Shown: positions 10,352 to 21,136 of the stretch, piece by piece
Layout: each line of letters begins with the position of its first letter
Numbering within the stretch: the first letter of the stretch is position 1
Assembly (NCBI GenBank): GCA_025618425.1
Contig: CM046850.1
Location: 7,685,249-7,749,248 of the forward strand
Source: Heliocidaris tuberculata
Lineage: Eukaryota > Echinodermata > Echinoidea > Camarodonta > Echinometridae
Reading direction: 5' to 3'
DNA length: 64,000 nucleotides
Notes under the pieces: model-generated
Told to the model about the DNA's origin: nothing
What the model saw: the letters and a program-made list of their open reading frames with translations, nothing else
Databases searched by the model: none
Made by a program: the position numbers and the translations under genes

Positions 10352-10473
10352 GGGCCCAGTCATAAAACCTTACTAGGCCTAGTTGGCAACTAGCCATGCA
10401 CTGTATTAGTCATAGCCTAGACAATTAGTTGACAACTACTAATAGCTTAGTAAGGTTTTATGAATATGGGCCC
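10352..10473. mobile_element. Palindromic MITE, GGGCCCAGTCATAAAACC ends
   Basis: GGGCCCAGTCATAAAACCTT at the left is mirrored by AAGGTTTTATGAATATGGGC plus CC at the right. The element is about 122 bp. Confidence 0.85.
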
Positions 10474-10589
10474 TGACGTTTGAAAAAAAAAAAAAAAAAA
10501 AATCAGCCCCAGATATTTTAAAAGGGCACCCAAAATGATTTATTCCATACAAATCTCCTAATAATCAGGAGTACTGTCTGAAAACACAC

Positions 10590-10790
10590 CCACCCACACC
10601 TCACACCCCCCCCCCCCCCACACACAGCTTTATTTCCGAGGACAATTATTGTTCCTCTATTAATTACTGCTCCGCTGACGGAATAAAGCACAAATTGATT
10701 GTTTGACTTTTGAGGACATGTCCCCCCCCCCCCACCTTTTTGAAGATAGGCGAATGTCCCCCCCCCCCCACCTTTTTGAATAACCCTTTT

Positions 10791-10822
<32 letters not shown>

Positions 10823-11003
10823 GCTTGTCAGAGAATTTTGGAGGGAAACTAGACCAAACAAATTAATGTGATAACCTTTTTTCTTTTTTCTTTTTTTGAA
10901 GGGGTTGTCAGAATTTTTTTTCAGAAATTTCGGACAGGTACAAAGGTTAAATCATGTGGTGACCCCCCCCCCCCCCCCCGAATTTCAAATTGGATTTGCG
11001 CCA
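10590..11003. mobile_element. Poly-C/poly-G element remnant related to the hAT-like family
   Basis: C runs followed by CACCTTTTTGAA (10720-10775), a TTC tract, GCTTGTCAGAGAATTTTGG and the terminus AATTTCAAATTGGATTTGCG with CCAC match, in inverse orientation, the complete element at 47212-47373. The left terminus was not located. Confidence 0.65.
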
Positions 11004-11689
11004 CAAGGACCATTGTACTCATGAATTTTCTTTTGTGCTCTGTCCGAAAGTGTCTTCGGATATACGGCTATATATACAAGCCCACACACCACAAACACAC
11101 CCTCACACATTGATTTGGGGGGGGGGGGGGGACTGTACTCTTTTGTCCTACCCCACAAGCACTTCTCCTATTGTATTTTGTACCCCACAATTAAGCATGC
11201 AGATCATTGTGCTCTGTTGTTCTCTGTATATGAATCTACGTAAGATCATCCGCGCGCACGCACGCCCACACGCACACATACACTCCCCTAATCAATGGCT
11301 TGAACATTTATTTTCATTTCATTAACAGAGTAAGATCGGTGCCGCCCCCACTATCTGGACCCACACTACGCCACTGTAGGCATATGCGTGAAAATGTGTA
11401 TTGTGTATCCATGTGAGTCGTATAAAATAATGAAGCAACTTTGGAATGCTCAAAAGGTTGACCACAATGCCCGTGGGTTGACCAACCCTTCTCCAAAGAA
11501 GCTAATTTCAAAGACTGACATTTCTAAAGTATAACTCTTACATTAAACCTAAGCTTAAAACCTATTCCCAAACCCTAACCCTCACCCATGGTGGGTTATT
11601 TCAAATTAAGCCGAAATAATCGCCGATAGTATCGCCGATAGTATTGACTTTCTAGATCGAGCTTTGACATCACAATATGTATGCTTTTA

Positions 11690-12340
11690 ATGCACGTGGC
11701 CTTCCACTAGCACTAGCCAAACGTTTCAAGAAAAATACTACAACTCATAGATATGCCACAGGACAGGCTTCAGGATTGCACTTACCCCGTGCAAGGACTT
11801 CCTAGTATTTACCGGATCCAGGTTTTGGAACTCACTTGATGCAAGCTTAACCCTTTCAAGACAATTGACCACATTTTGTGGTTTGGCTCAATAACTTTTG
11901 ATCCAGAGCTCTAAAAAATATACCAGATGCATGAGTAGAAAGAGCAAAATTTTCTGCACACACTATGTCCATTTTTATTGCATGACCATATTGCGTTTGA
12001 TCCCAGGAATTTTAAAAACAAGAATAAGCTTTGAGATCCTTAAATTGGCAACACATTGAGAGGTTTAAAATCATTGTTTTTCATCAAAATTGGCGATTTC
12101 TTTCAACTATTCAACAAATTTCTAACCATGTATATTGTTTTCAGAGACATTACACCTTATTTGAACCATGTAGCACTAAAAGAAAAATATTATTGTTGCC
12201 AATTTGAAGAACAAAATGTGATCAATTTAGCCCTTAAATAATTCCTGTCCTGAAAGGGTTAAACATGCTTTGAGTAAATCAGCTTTTAAACATAGTCTTA
12301 AGTTACATCTGTTGAGGAATTATTGTGTTGATTCATGATA
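11690..12340 (+). pseudogene. Non-LTR retrotransposon reverse transcriptase C-terminus, split by a MITE
   Basis: The plus strand reads KKNTTTHRYATGQASGLHLP and RARTS, then after a frame change SRFWNSLDASL. This is the usual order at the C-terminus of LINE (CR1/RTE-like) reverse transcriptase polyproteins (NTR..S..(H/Y).PR.RT...GP..WNSLP). The MITE at 11847-12262 interrupts the frame. After it the tail resumes as HALSKSAFKHSLKLHLLRNY, typical of the end of such ORFs. Frameshifts and stops show it is dead. Confidence 0.75.
11847..12262 (+). mobile_element. MITE family A (TTAACCCTTTC ends), inserted in a LINE
   Basis: It begins TTAACCCTTTCAAGACA and ends TGTCCTGAAAGGGTTAA, imperfect terminal inverted repeats, with a 416-bp body. 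Other copies: 22374-22695 (truncated), 25446-26363 (inverted, with an insertion), 41575-41990 and 48970-49400. The open frame 12056-12241 is part of the repeat and recurs at 41784-41969; it is not a gene. Confidence 0.9.
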
Positions 12341-13110
12341 TCTTTAAATTATGTCGATATTAGTATAACTGATAGTAAGTCCTGTATATGATACATTACA
12401 AATGCATATACCTTATGCCAGACTTCCATTTTTTTATCTATTTATGTATATTTTTTTTGAAAGCCAGCTGTCTTTTTGTCACGTTCTTGTCTTGTGAAGA
12501 TGTATGTCTTTTGTCGTCTCACGTAACTCTTTGTTATATCTTCCCTTCCTCTTCTTCCATCTCTTTCTCCTTCTCTCTCAATCTCCTCCTCCACATACAT
12601 GTATTTTTCTTACTCTGTCCCCCCCCCCCCCCTTCTCACTCCTATCCTCGTCTTGTGATGTATAAAGTCTCCTTAGCACCTATTGTATATAATCACCCTT
12701 GTTTATCCCTTTTCCATTTAATATTGTATAGGGTCTATTTCTTGTTAATATATATACAATATATATATATAGAGAGAGAGAGAGACAGAGAGAGAGACAG
12801 ACAGACAGACACAAAATAAATTACTCCGTTGGACACAAAAGTTTCAATATTTCGCCTATAAGGCTTCTTCAGGCTTCTTCAGGAAAATAATGATACCAAG
12901 TCCTGAGGGACCTTATCTTACAAGCTATGCTTCGTTAAGGTCACCTCGTTTGTCTTCTCAAAATTTGTTGCCCTCATTATTATACATGTACATTGTTATT
13001 GATACTATTGTTGAAAGAAAGAGTTACATGGAAGCAAGTATTGTTATCATTTTTTTTCCCACTTATTTTTGGAAGGAAGACAAATGAATGAATAAACTTG
13101 GAACTTGAAA
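12341..13110 (+). repeat. Probable LINE 3' tail with microsatellites
   Basis: T- and C-rich sequence, a TATA tract and (GA)/(CAGA) repeats at 12766-12812. It ends near 13110 with AATGAATAAACTTGGAACTT and GAAAC, which resembles the TTGAAAC-type tails of echinoderm LINEs (compare 45745-45772). Confidence 0.45.
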
Positions 13111-14275
13111 CAAAATATACTTGCAGTCATTAGTGTGAAGCACGTGCGATATAATATTTCGACACAATTATCATTATGTATGATAAGTTTCGGTTCAATT
13201 ACAATGCATGTACTTGTACTGCACTACTTTACTACAAACGTTGTCAGGTCATTAATAAATGTATGACATATAGAAACTATACTTGAGCAGTATAAATGAA
13301 GATTTCAAAACTACTTGACGCTTATATCCCATAACCGACCGCGTACGATTAGCGACAAAATCTTGGCCAGTCGGGATTTTGTAACTTCATGTTGAGTTCG
13401 GTCTCAGTTGTCGGTCTCTGGACGGCCTTATCCCATGATAGATATTGATTGCAACTTAATTTGAGATTGATTATGGCAATTCTGTACATACGAGATAGCA
13501 GACTCAATCTGCTATCGACTGGATGACTGGTATTTGTTTCGGATCAATCGCAACTCTTTATACAAGCAGCGCACTGGTCTCTGTTTTGTCCGTCTGACTG
13601 GGGCATTTTTACGCATAGAAAACCTTGGGGCCTCCTTCTTTGACGGTATTATGTATGTATTAGAAAGAACAACAAGCTGAAATGCATGACTGATAATTGG
13701 TCATCTATGCATTGTGGTACAGAGTATGAACTCGATCGCTAAGAACAACCCTGGATTATTCTCCTTTCTTTCTGGTGACCGAGACAATACAGAATGACAC
13801 TTTCTGTAAGCCGGACGGTCAACGGAAGATAGACAGGCCTATTTATTATTATTTTGCAGTGATTGTGAAAACTATAATCGGATGCTCATAATCCAGTGAC
13901 GTTTAAACCGATCAGAGCGGAATAGTGGAGGTGAGTTTTGCCAGAGCAAACTTACATTATTGTTGTGTGGATTCGGCGGAGGTTTTATGTTTACAAGGAG
14001 GATTTACTGTTGGTTTACTATATAACCCTACCTACTGGAATTTGTTGTAAAGAGATACAGTGCATATAGGTGCTAACTTACTGATATTGGATTTGGTTGG
14101 ATATATTTTCTGGGGATGATAACTTATACGTTAATAGATCGTGAAAGTAAGTATATTGCTACTATATTAATTATATTTTTCCGTCATAAAAATTGTTCTC
14201 AATGTATATGTTGGGTATGTCTTACTACTGCTGCTATACTGCTATACACCATCTGACTTCAACAATAATAACTAT
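13111..14275. other. Unassigned intergenic DNA
   Basis: No coding exon recognised. 13320-13940 is less AT-rich and free of obvious repeats. It could hold a noncoding first exon or a regulatory element, but nothing in it proves this. Confidence 0.45.
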
Positions 14276-14301
14276 ATACTACTACTACAACAACAACAAC
14301 A

Positions 14302-14347
<46 letters not shown>

Positions 14348-14371
14348 ATACTACTACTACTATTATTATTT

Positions 14372-14407
<36 letters not shown>

Positions 14408-14555
14408 TACTACTACTACTACTACTTTTACTACTCCTACGATGACTACTATACTACTACTATACTACTACTATACTACTCCTACTACTACTACTACTAC
14501 TACTATTACTACTACTACTAATACTACTACTATACTACTACCACCACTACTAATT

Positions 14556-14635
<80 letters not shown>

Positions 14636-14645
14636 GCTGCTGCTG

Positions 14646-14700
<55 letters not shown>

Positions 14701-14828
14701 GAGGGTACTCCGCAGGATCCATAAGTCAGGATAATGCAGAGGAATTAAACTACTATTAATAATTAATAATAATGATAATACTAATTATAACAATGATACT
14801 ATACTACTACTACTGCTGCTGCTCCTGT

Positions 14829-14866
<38 letters not shown>

Positions 14867-14995
14867 GTACTACTACGTACTATATTACTACTACTACTGC
14901 TGCTGCTCCTGCTTCTTCTTCTTCTACTACTACTACTACCACCACTATACTACCACCACTGCCAACACCATTACATATACCACCACTACATGCTG
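14276..14995. repeat. Large (ACT)n / (CTG)n trinucleotide array
   Basis: About 700 bp of ACT units with TGC and TTC variants and a non-repeat break at about 14700-14790. The open frames it creates in several phases (Leu, Ser, Thr or Tyr runs) are by-products of the repeat. Confidence 0.95.
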
Positions 14996-17060
14996 TTTGT
15001 TTCTGAGGACAAGATTTTATGACTAGTAGGCTTCTTTATATTTTGTTTGTCATTTCATTTTTATTTTTTTTAAATTGTGAAAGTGAGAACATATTTTTGA
15101 TCATATATGCGTTCACTTATGATGCCCAACTTGTTTCCTACCCTTCATAGTGCAAAAGAAAGAAAGAAAGAAAAAGTAGAAATAAAACTTGATAGAAAAA
15201 CAAAAATACAAGGGAAGAAGTATCTTTAATATGTATGTATTTATTCGAGAGACCGCACAAAGTATCTCTAAGTGTTATTTCCAACTATCCAACTATAGCA
15301 CTCACAAAAAGTCTCACATTTTCATTTTTTTTTCATCGAGTCTCTTCAATTAATTTTACTCTCAGCTATTTCTTCTGCGAAGTACAGACGCAAACACATG
15401 CAAACGCAAACAAAACATCACCCAATGAGATGATCTGAAATATGGCATTGCTTTTGGTAGACAGGGGCAGGAAAGTATTCAGGACAAGTCTGCCTCGATA
15501 ACTAATCATATTGCAATTGATGGAGCTCATCAGAGAGTTGTGAGTGAAAGAACATAACACGCAGTCTACGACTAAACATTGCAATACTCCCGCACCATAT
15601 ACCACTGTCCGAGTATTGTAGACACATTTATATGAAAATGAAACTATGTTTGCGGCCTTTAATATCATGTATAACTCAATAAGTAAAGTCAGTGAAAGTT
15701 CATTAGGTATTTCAGGAAGCGGATGCATTAACAACGGGTATAATTATAATGAATCAGTTTTGTAGAGAAACAAAACGAGAAATCCACGACGTTTTGTATT
15801 CAACAGTGATAAATACTGTTTGATTTTTTTTCTTCTTCTGACAACAAGAAAAAAGGGAGTGTTTTCAAATTTGAAAGGGGACACAGCTTTTGGGCTTTAT
15901 TAAGGATATGGTACATTGTGCCCTTGGATTCGACTCTGCTATTTACAGTTTCATGATTTTGATTTGCTGATACATTATTTTAACATCAGAGTTATTTTTA
16001 GATTGTTCCCAACATACATCAAAAGTCAATCACCACTCAAACAACAGCTGATGAAATGGCAGAGCGGCAACAAGGTGACTTGCGATTATAGTCATGAGTA
16101 GTCTGAAAATATGATTTTAACGATCTGGATCTATACTGTCTGTTAGTAAATAGCACAGGTGCTCCGAAAACGACATTAGTGTATATCATTCAGACATATT
16201 TCTCTTCTTTTCCTTTCCTCTTTCATGAGTGGGGGTCATTAGGCCTGTCTTTGGGTTTTGTTTATTTTTCTTTCGATATCAGGTACGGAGTAGATGTTTT
16301 GCACGGTACTTTGGTTATAGTACATCCTTTCGATTTCATAAATAAAACAATCTCCTTTGTTTGTAGAAGTAGAATGAAACTCATTTGGCTGTCAGTGTTT
16401 ATAGACTATTTTTATTCAGGAAGGATTTAATGTTCTTCATATCCATTGGTAGAAAAACTTCGAGCAGTCTTTTTTTTTCCACGTGAGCTGTATACTCTAA
16501 TGCATCTCGAGATCGAAAATAATTTATCGCTTCCCGCCTGCATTTATACAAGTGCACTATAGTCACCCTTTTAAAGTCTTCGAACATTTTCTTTTGACTC
16601 CGGAATTTAAACTTTAATCAATTACAGTATATAACTTTTTAGAATATCGCTTTCCCGGGCTCCTGTATTTACACTTGCAAAATTATTTGTCACCTTTTAA
16701 GGTCTTCCAACATTTTCTGTGAACTACTTTCAATTCAAGTTTGTTCTAGTTGCAATAACTTTTTACAGCATCCGAGATCATTCATTATCTTTTCTATGTT
16801 TTCAAGGAACGCTTCTATCAGTTGCATTATGAAAAGGATCGTCGGACATCATTTTTTACCATGGATATACTACCGACATGCATTTACACTGAAGCTTTCA
16901 GACTTCCTTCATCTCGTGATGTGATTTGTAGACTATTTTTACAGGTTGTTTGAGGTCTATTCCCGCTCTTATCAAAGTGGCATAAAACCTTACATCATGG
17001 ACGGAGGAAGAGAAGGAGAGGAGGGGGGGGGGGGGGATTATTTGAAGCCGAAAAAAATTT
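14996..17060. other. Intergenic DNA with a degenerate tandem repeat
   Basis: 16540-16720 holds two diverged copies of a unit of about 145 bp, recognisable by CACCCTTTTAAAGTCTTCGA versus CACCTTTTAAGGTCTTCCAA followed by CATTTTCT. A third weak copy may lie near 16890. No exon recognised elsewhere, including the open frame 15366-15734. Confidence 0.5.
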
Positions 17061-17680
17061 CATTTACAACAGTAATAATGATAATAACAATACTACTACT
17101 ACTGCTGCTACTACTACTACTAATAATAATGATGTTAATATTTTTATTAATAATAATATTAATATTAATAATGATTAGTCAACCAACCAATAATTCATCA
17201 GTTGAATAATAATGAAAACAATATCAGTCAATCAACTAAGAATTTAACTAGTCATCATCCATCAATCAATATTTCATTCAATCTTCAATCAATCGAAATA
17301 GTGATTGAACAAGTTGATTAATCAATCATTAATCACCATTCTAACAATTCAAGCATGCAATCATTAATCCAATAATTCAAGTAAAAATCAATCAATCAAT
17401 CATTAAAAATTCTATATCTTTTGTAATTACTCTGTAGTCTGTATGCATATCTTGTATTTATTTTTAAGGTCAAATAAATGAATATTTTGAATAATAATAT
17501 TAATAATAATAATCATCATCATCATCATCAATCGATCAAGCAATCCTTGGTCAATTTGTCGATCACTCAATCATTCACACTATTAAATAATAATGCAACA
17601 GATCATTTATTAATCAACGAACAAAGCAAATCAGTAAATCAGACTCCTGAAAAGCACCAGTGTGAAGTCAGATTTTGGTA
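17061..17680. repeat. TAA-, AATC- and ATC-rich simple repeats
   Basis: Interleaved (TAA)n, (CAAT)n and (ATC)n runs, including CAATCAATCAATC near 17390 and ATCATCATCATC at 17510-17530. Confidence 0.8.
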
Positions 17681-18079
17681 AAAAAAATACATAACAATCA
17701 GGTCCCCGTAACACAAAGTTTAGCAATTGGTCATTCGATCAACCAATCAGTCGTACGTTTGATATTTTGCAATCAATCACATAATGAAACAGCGATAAAA
17801 ATAGCAAAGAACTGCTAATTCTCTCTCTCCCTCTCTCTTTCTGAAAACATGTTCGACAAAACATTTAACAAAATATCAAAGTGATGATATTATTCCTGAG
17901 GCTAAATTGATTTGAAGCAAAGGAAACTTTTAATTACAAACTCAATATATACAGGGTTACAATGTATGCCCTTCATAGTGTGATATATACACACACAACT
18001 AAACAGTAAACACTGCCAGATGCTTAAAATCTAAACATGTGTACAAAAACTATTGTAAACCTGTAATTGCAACCTTTGG

Positions 18080-18228
18080 CTTCCTGCATAAATAGTTCTG
18101 TTTAATTGCAGCTAAAAATATTAAACCCATGTCCTAAATACATGATCCTGATTAGCTGGAAATCAGGTTGGGTATAATTTTTTTTTAGTTTTTGCGTTTA
18201 AATCCATGTCTTAGCGCAAGAGGCCCCC
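18080..18228. mobile_element. Degraded MITE related to 1371-1522
   Basis: CTGCATAAATAGTTC at the left and GCGCAAGAGGCCCCCC at the right are weak inverted ends. The core ATGATCCTGATTAGCTGGAA matches the CGATC.TGATTGGTTGAAA core of the other copies. Confidence 0.6.
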
Positions 18229-18428
18229 CGGTAACGGGGAACACATAATATGCTCCAGTTATTAGAAATGAATTATTATATACTCTTTTACTTTGGAGAG
18301 GGAAATGCATTGTATGGTATGTTATCAATCAACACCTATTCAAGTCATAAGTAGAAAAAAATGGATAATTGGAAGAAAATGAAAAGGAGAGGAGATACAG
18401 AAATGAATAATTTGCCCGGTATATTAAT

Positions 18429-18613
18429 AACACGATAAAAACTACTTTCGAAAAATAAACTCAAGGGCAATTTCAAAGGCCTATTGTACCCACAGAAATC
18501 TTGTTCGGATTACGTAATACGCCATTGTAATGTTCGCACATTTCCAAAGGTGATAGACAGGGCTACTGAAATTGTCTTGAGTTTATTTTTCGAAAGTAGT
18601 TTTTATCGTGTTT
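18429..18613. mobile_element. Inverted repeat with ~45-bp arms
   Basis: AACACGATAAAAACTACTTT, CGAAAAATAAACTCAAGGGC on the left is mirrored almost exactly on the right (18568-18613), enclosing about 95 bp. Ends at TA-rich flanks suggest a Tc1/mariner-type MITE, but the duplication is not certain. Confidence 0.85.
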
Positions 18614-18719
18614 AATGCTAGAAAACTATGACATAGGCCTGCACAGTAAAGCATAGCACCAAGGAACTGCTTGATAGAGCAAGACAAAAGAAAATTGGCA
18701 GAGATAATGGTACATATTA

Positions 18720-19020
18720 AGGATGTAGAAAGTAAAACAAAAATAATAGTTAAAAAAAAAAAAAGGGAGATGAAAAATAGTAAGGACGAGAGCAAGACCA
18801 AGATAATGAGAGGAAGAAATTTAAGGTGAGGGAGGGAGTGAGAAATAGAGACAGAGAAAGTGGGATGAAAATGGGCAGGGATAGGGAAATATAAATGGAG
18901 ACTACAGAGAAAGGGATAGGGATTGATGGAGAGAGAGAGAAAAAAAAAAGAGGGGGGGGGGGTGAAAGAGAGAGGAAGGGAGACAGAGCGAGAGAGACAT
19001 ACAGAGAGAGAGAGATGTAC
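18720..19020. repeat. GA-rich low complexity
   Basis: Imperfect (GA)n with A and G runs. The long minus-strand frame 18583-19029 is its translation and shows no protein features. Confidence 0.85.
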
Positions 19021-19272
19021 CCTAAACAATCATGACTGGAGGGAGGGGCCCATACAATGATTCTTTATACAAATTTTCATATAACTTTCTTGTATTCTGA
19101 ACAGGCATATGTAATCTAAATTAATAAGAGGGGTTGAATGAGATTATCTTAATTGATTATAGGGTCAAGGTTATCATGGTTATAGAGGCTTAAACACTGT
19201 ATAATTAGACAGGAAACGATTGTTATACTGCCTTCAATACAGTCTAAAAATAAACACATTAAGGAGAAGATT

Positions 19273-19637
19273 GAGTTCTGGGAAAGGTGAAAAATAATTT
19301 GTGAGCTTTCTCATTCCTATTAAGTCAGTTTGGTAGAACATCATAGTAGAAATGTCCCCTGAAAAGGATTGCTCTTCAAATACCCTTGTTTCAAAATATG
19401 ACGAGAAATAGCTGCAGTGTTTGGGTCAAACATTCATGCCACATGTGTGTGCAGTCGAATATACCAATTTCTGCGTACATTGCATGAGTTTGCTTTTCAG
19501 CAAGATTGGGTCAATTTCTTATAATTTTGATATTTCCAAAAACCTCATAGTATACGCAAATTCTTATGTAGACATGATCAACCTTTCCCGATTGCTTTGA
19601 GACAGTTTCTGTCACAATGCAGTTGCATGACCAGAAC
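19273..19637 (+). mobile_element. MITE family B (GAGTTCTGG ends)
   Basis: It starts GAGTTCTGGGAAAGG and ends CATGACCAGAAC. Inner landmarks are CCTGAAAAGGATTGCTCTTC, GCCACATGTGTGTGCAGTC and CTTTTCAGCAAGATTG. Two more copies lie at 24398-24768 (inverted) and 40147-40505. Confidence 0.85.
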
Positions 19638-19884
19638 ATATCTTTAATCTTCAGCTGACCATCCTACAAATAAAAATGACATCCTGTGAAAAAAAATCAT
19701 AACCGACACATGCACGCACTGAATGGATGAGCATTTCATACCAAGAATTTTTACACAACCTCAGTAGTAATTGCAAAACAAAAGTTTATTTATGAGATAT
19801 TTCTGTACACTTATAAGGTAAATTATCACTTATGAGGTAAATTATCATTTCTGAAAGTTCCTATCTAAAATAACTTACATAATT

Positions 19885-20090
19885 TTCCCCAGTACATTCC
19901 AGTTATAACTGTTATAAATTTTTAAAAAATTATAACAAGGTAATTTTTACTGGTGCCACTTCTCTTTGTATTCCACAGGTTTTTTTTACCCCTGATATAA
20001 CAAGGTTTCAAATTTTTCAATATAACATGGAAATTTCCTTGCTCCCAAGGACTCGAGTTTGTTATAACAAGGTTCCACAGTATAATTAAA
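19885..20090. mobile_element. Probable MITE, TTATAACAAGG ends
   Basis: TTATAACTGTTATAAATTTT on the left and GAGTTTGTTATAACAAGGTT with CCACAGT on the right, with ATATAACAAGGTTTC inside. Boundaries are approximate. Confidence 0.5.
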
Positions 20091-20749
20091 TATCTCTAAA
20101 GCTATACTAATCATAGAAACAGTGCAATAATATACAAATATATACTTTTATATTTACAGATAATGTATCAAAACCAAGGTCTTATTTCCTCTCTGAATGC
20201 AAGTCACTAGTTTAGAGCATAAAAGGCACAACTCACAACATGGCACATGCTCAAATAGTGTCCTTATAGCTCTGATATGACAAAAATACATCTTCCTCTT
20301 CTGATGTCAAGACATGTAGGCCCTACACAAAATTATTTCATGTCACTGGAATGTGTTATAACAAGAACATTTGAATGAACTAGTTATCGCACTATGAACC
20401 TTCTAAATATCACACTGAATGATTTAGATGATGAAAAATAAATCTGCTTCAAGCACACTATGAAAGTCTCACTCTGTAAAGTACATGTAGTTCAATAGAT
20501 GCAACCTTTGAAAAAAAATGGTTCATTTTGAAAAACAAAACAAAAGACATTTTTTTCTGAACTCACATACAAGTACCTGAAACCAATTTACAAGAAAATA
20601 TTGATCCTTCCTTGTACTTAGATTTGCAAATAATTCAAAAAATTATACTACTTCTCAGGGGCATCAATATTTTAACTAAAAAGAAAAGAAACATGTATAT
20701 AATGGTTGTGCCATTTACAGACTTCATCATAACACAACATCAATTATCT

Positions 20750-20755
20750 TTTATT
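20750..20755 (-). terminator. Polyadenylation signal of DYNLT2B
   Basis: AATAAA on the minus strand, about 185 nt past the TAG stop at 20941-20943. It is the first canonical signal in the right orientation. Confidence 0.6.
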
Positions 20756-20849
20756 CTTTTGTTTTTAAACAAAGCAGATCTCCAAAAGGGTCAAAATCCA
20801 GATTTAGACTGGCAGAAGCTAACTACAGTAACTGAGCACAGGAAGTTGA

Positions 20850-21136
20850 ACCCCTCTGCTGGTCTTGGATCCATATCGAAGGCCTGGAACGAAGGACAAA
20901 GTATCCGGTCTAGATCGTAGCCCTGATCTTGTGCGCTGGTCTAGTAGTAGAAGACCCCAAATGCAGCCGCTACACAAAACAGAGAGTCCTGCAGAGATGG
21001 GCGGAGAAAAGATGAAGAAGAAAAGGAGAGGAAAGAAGCTCAAGTTAAAGAAGAGGCTCGGCCTTAAGAAAAAACAAGGTCATCACCATGGCAACCATAT
21101 GGAGTTGGAGGAAAAGCTTACCATAGATTACGAAGG
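20850..21136 (+). other. Antisense open frame, Lys-rich, ending at a donor-like site
   Basis: The plus strand stays open across DYNLT2B exon 5. From the ATG at 20961 it would encode MQPLHKTESPAEMGGEKMKK, then a strongly basic run and HHHGNHMELEEKLTIDYEG to a GTAGGT donor-like sequence at 21137. The basic run is the complement of the minus-strand pyrimidine tract, which can explain it without a gene. No acceptor or partner exon was found, so this is a candidate only. Confidence 0.2.
20941..20988 (-). CDS. DYNLT2B: DYNLT2B exon 5 with stop codon
   Basis: Acceptor CCATCTCTGCAG preceded by a long pyrimidine tract. It encodes DSLFCVAAAFGVFYY and TAG. The human ending is closely similar, with Cys where Val precedes FYY here. 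Confidence 0.97.
   Translation of the reverse strand, partial: DSLFCVAAAFGVFYY

Noticed and set aside
14442..15026. Leu, Ser and Tyr/Cys-rich frames
   Set aside because: Products of the ACT/CTG trinucleotide array.
15366..15734. Upstream exon of the M17 gene in a 122-codon minus frame
   Set aside because: It lacks all motifs expected of the N-terminal half and has no consistent splice sites.
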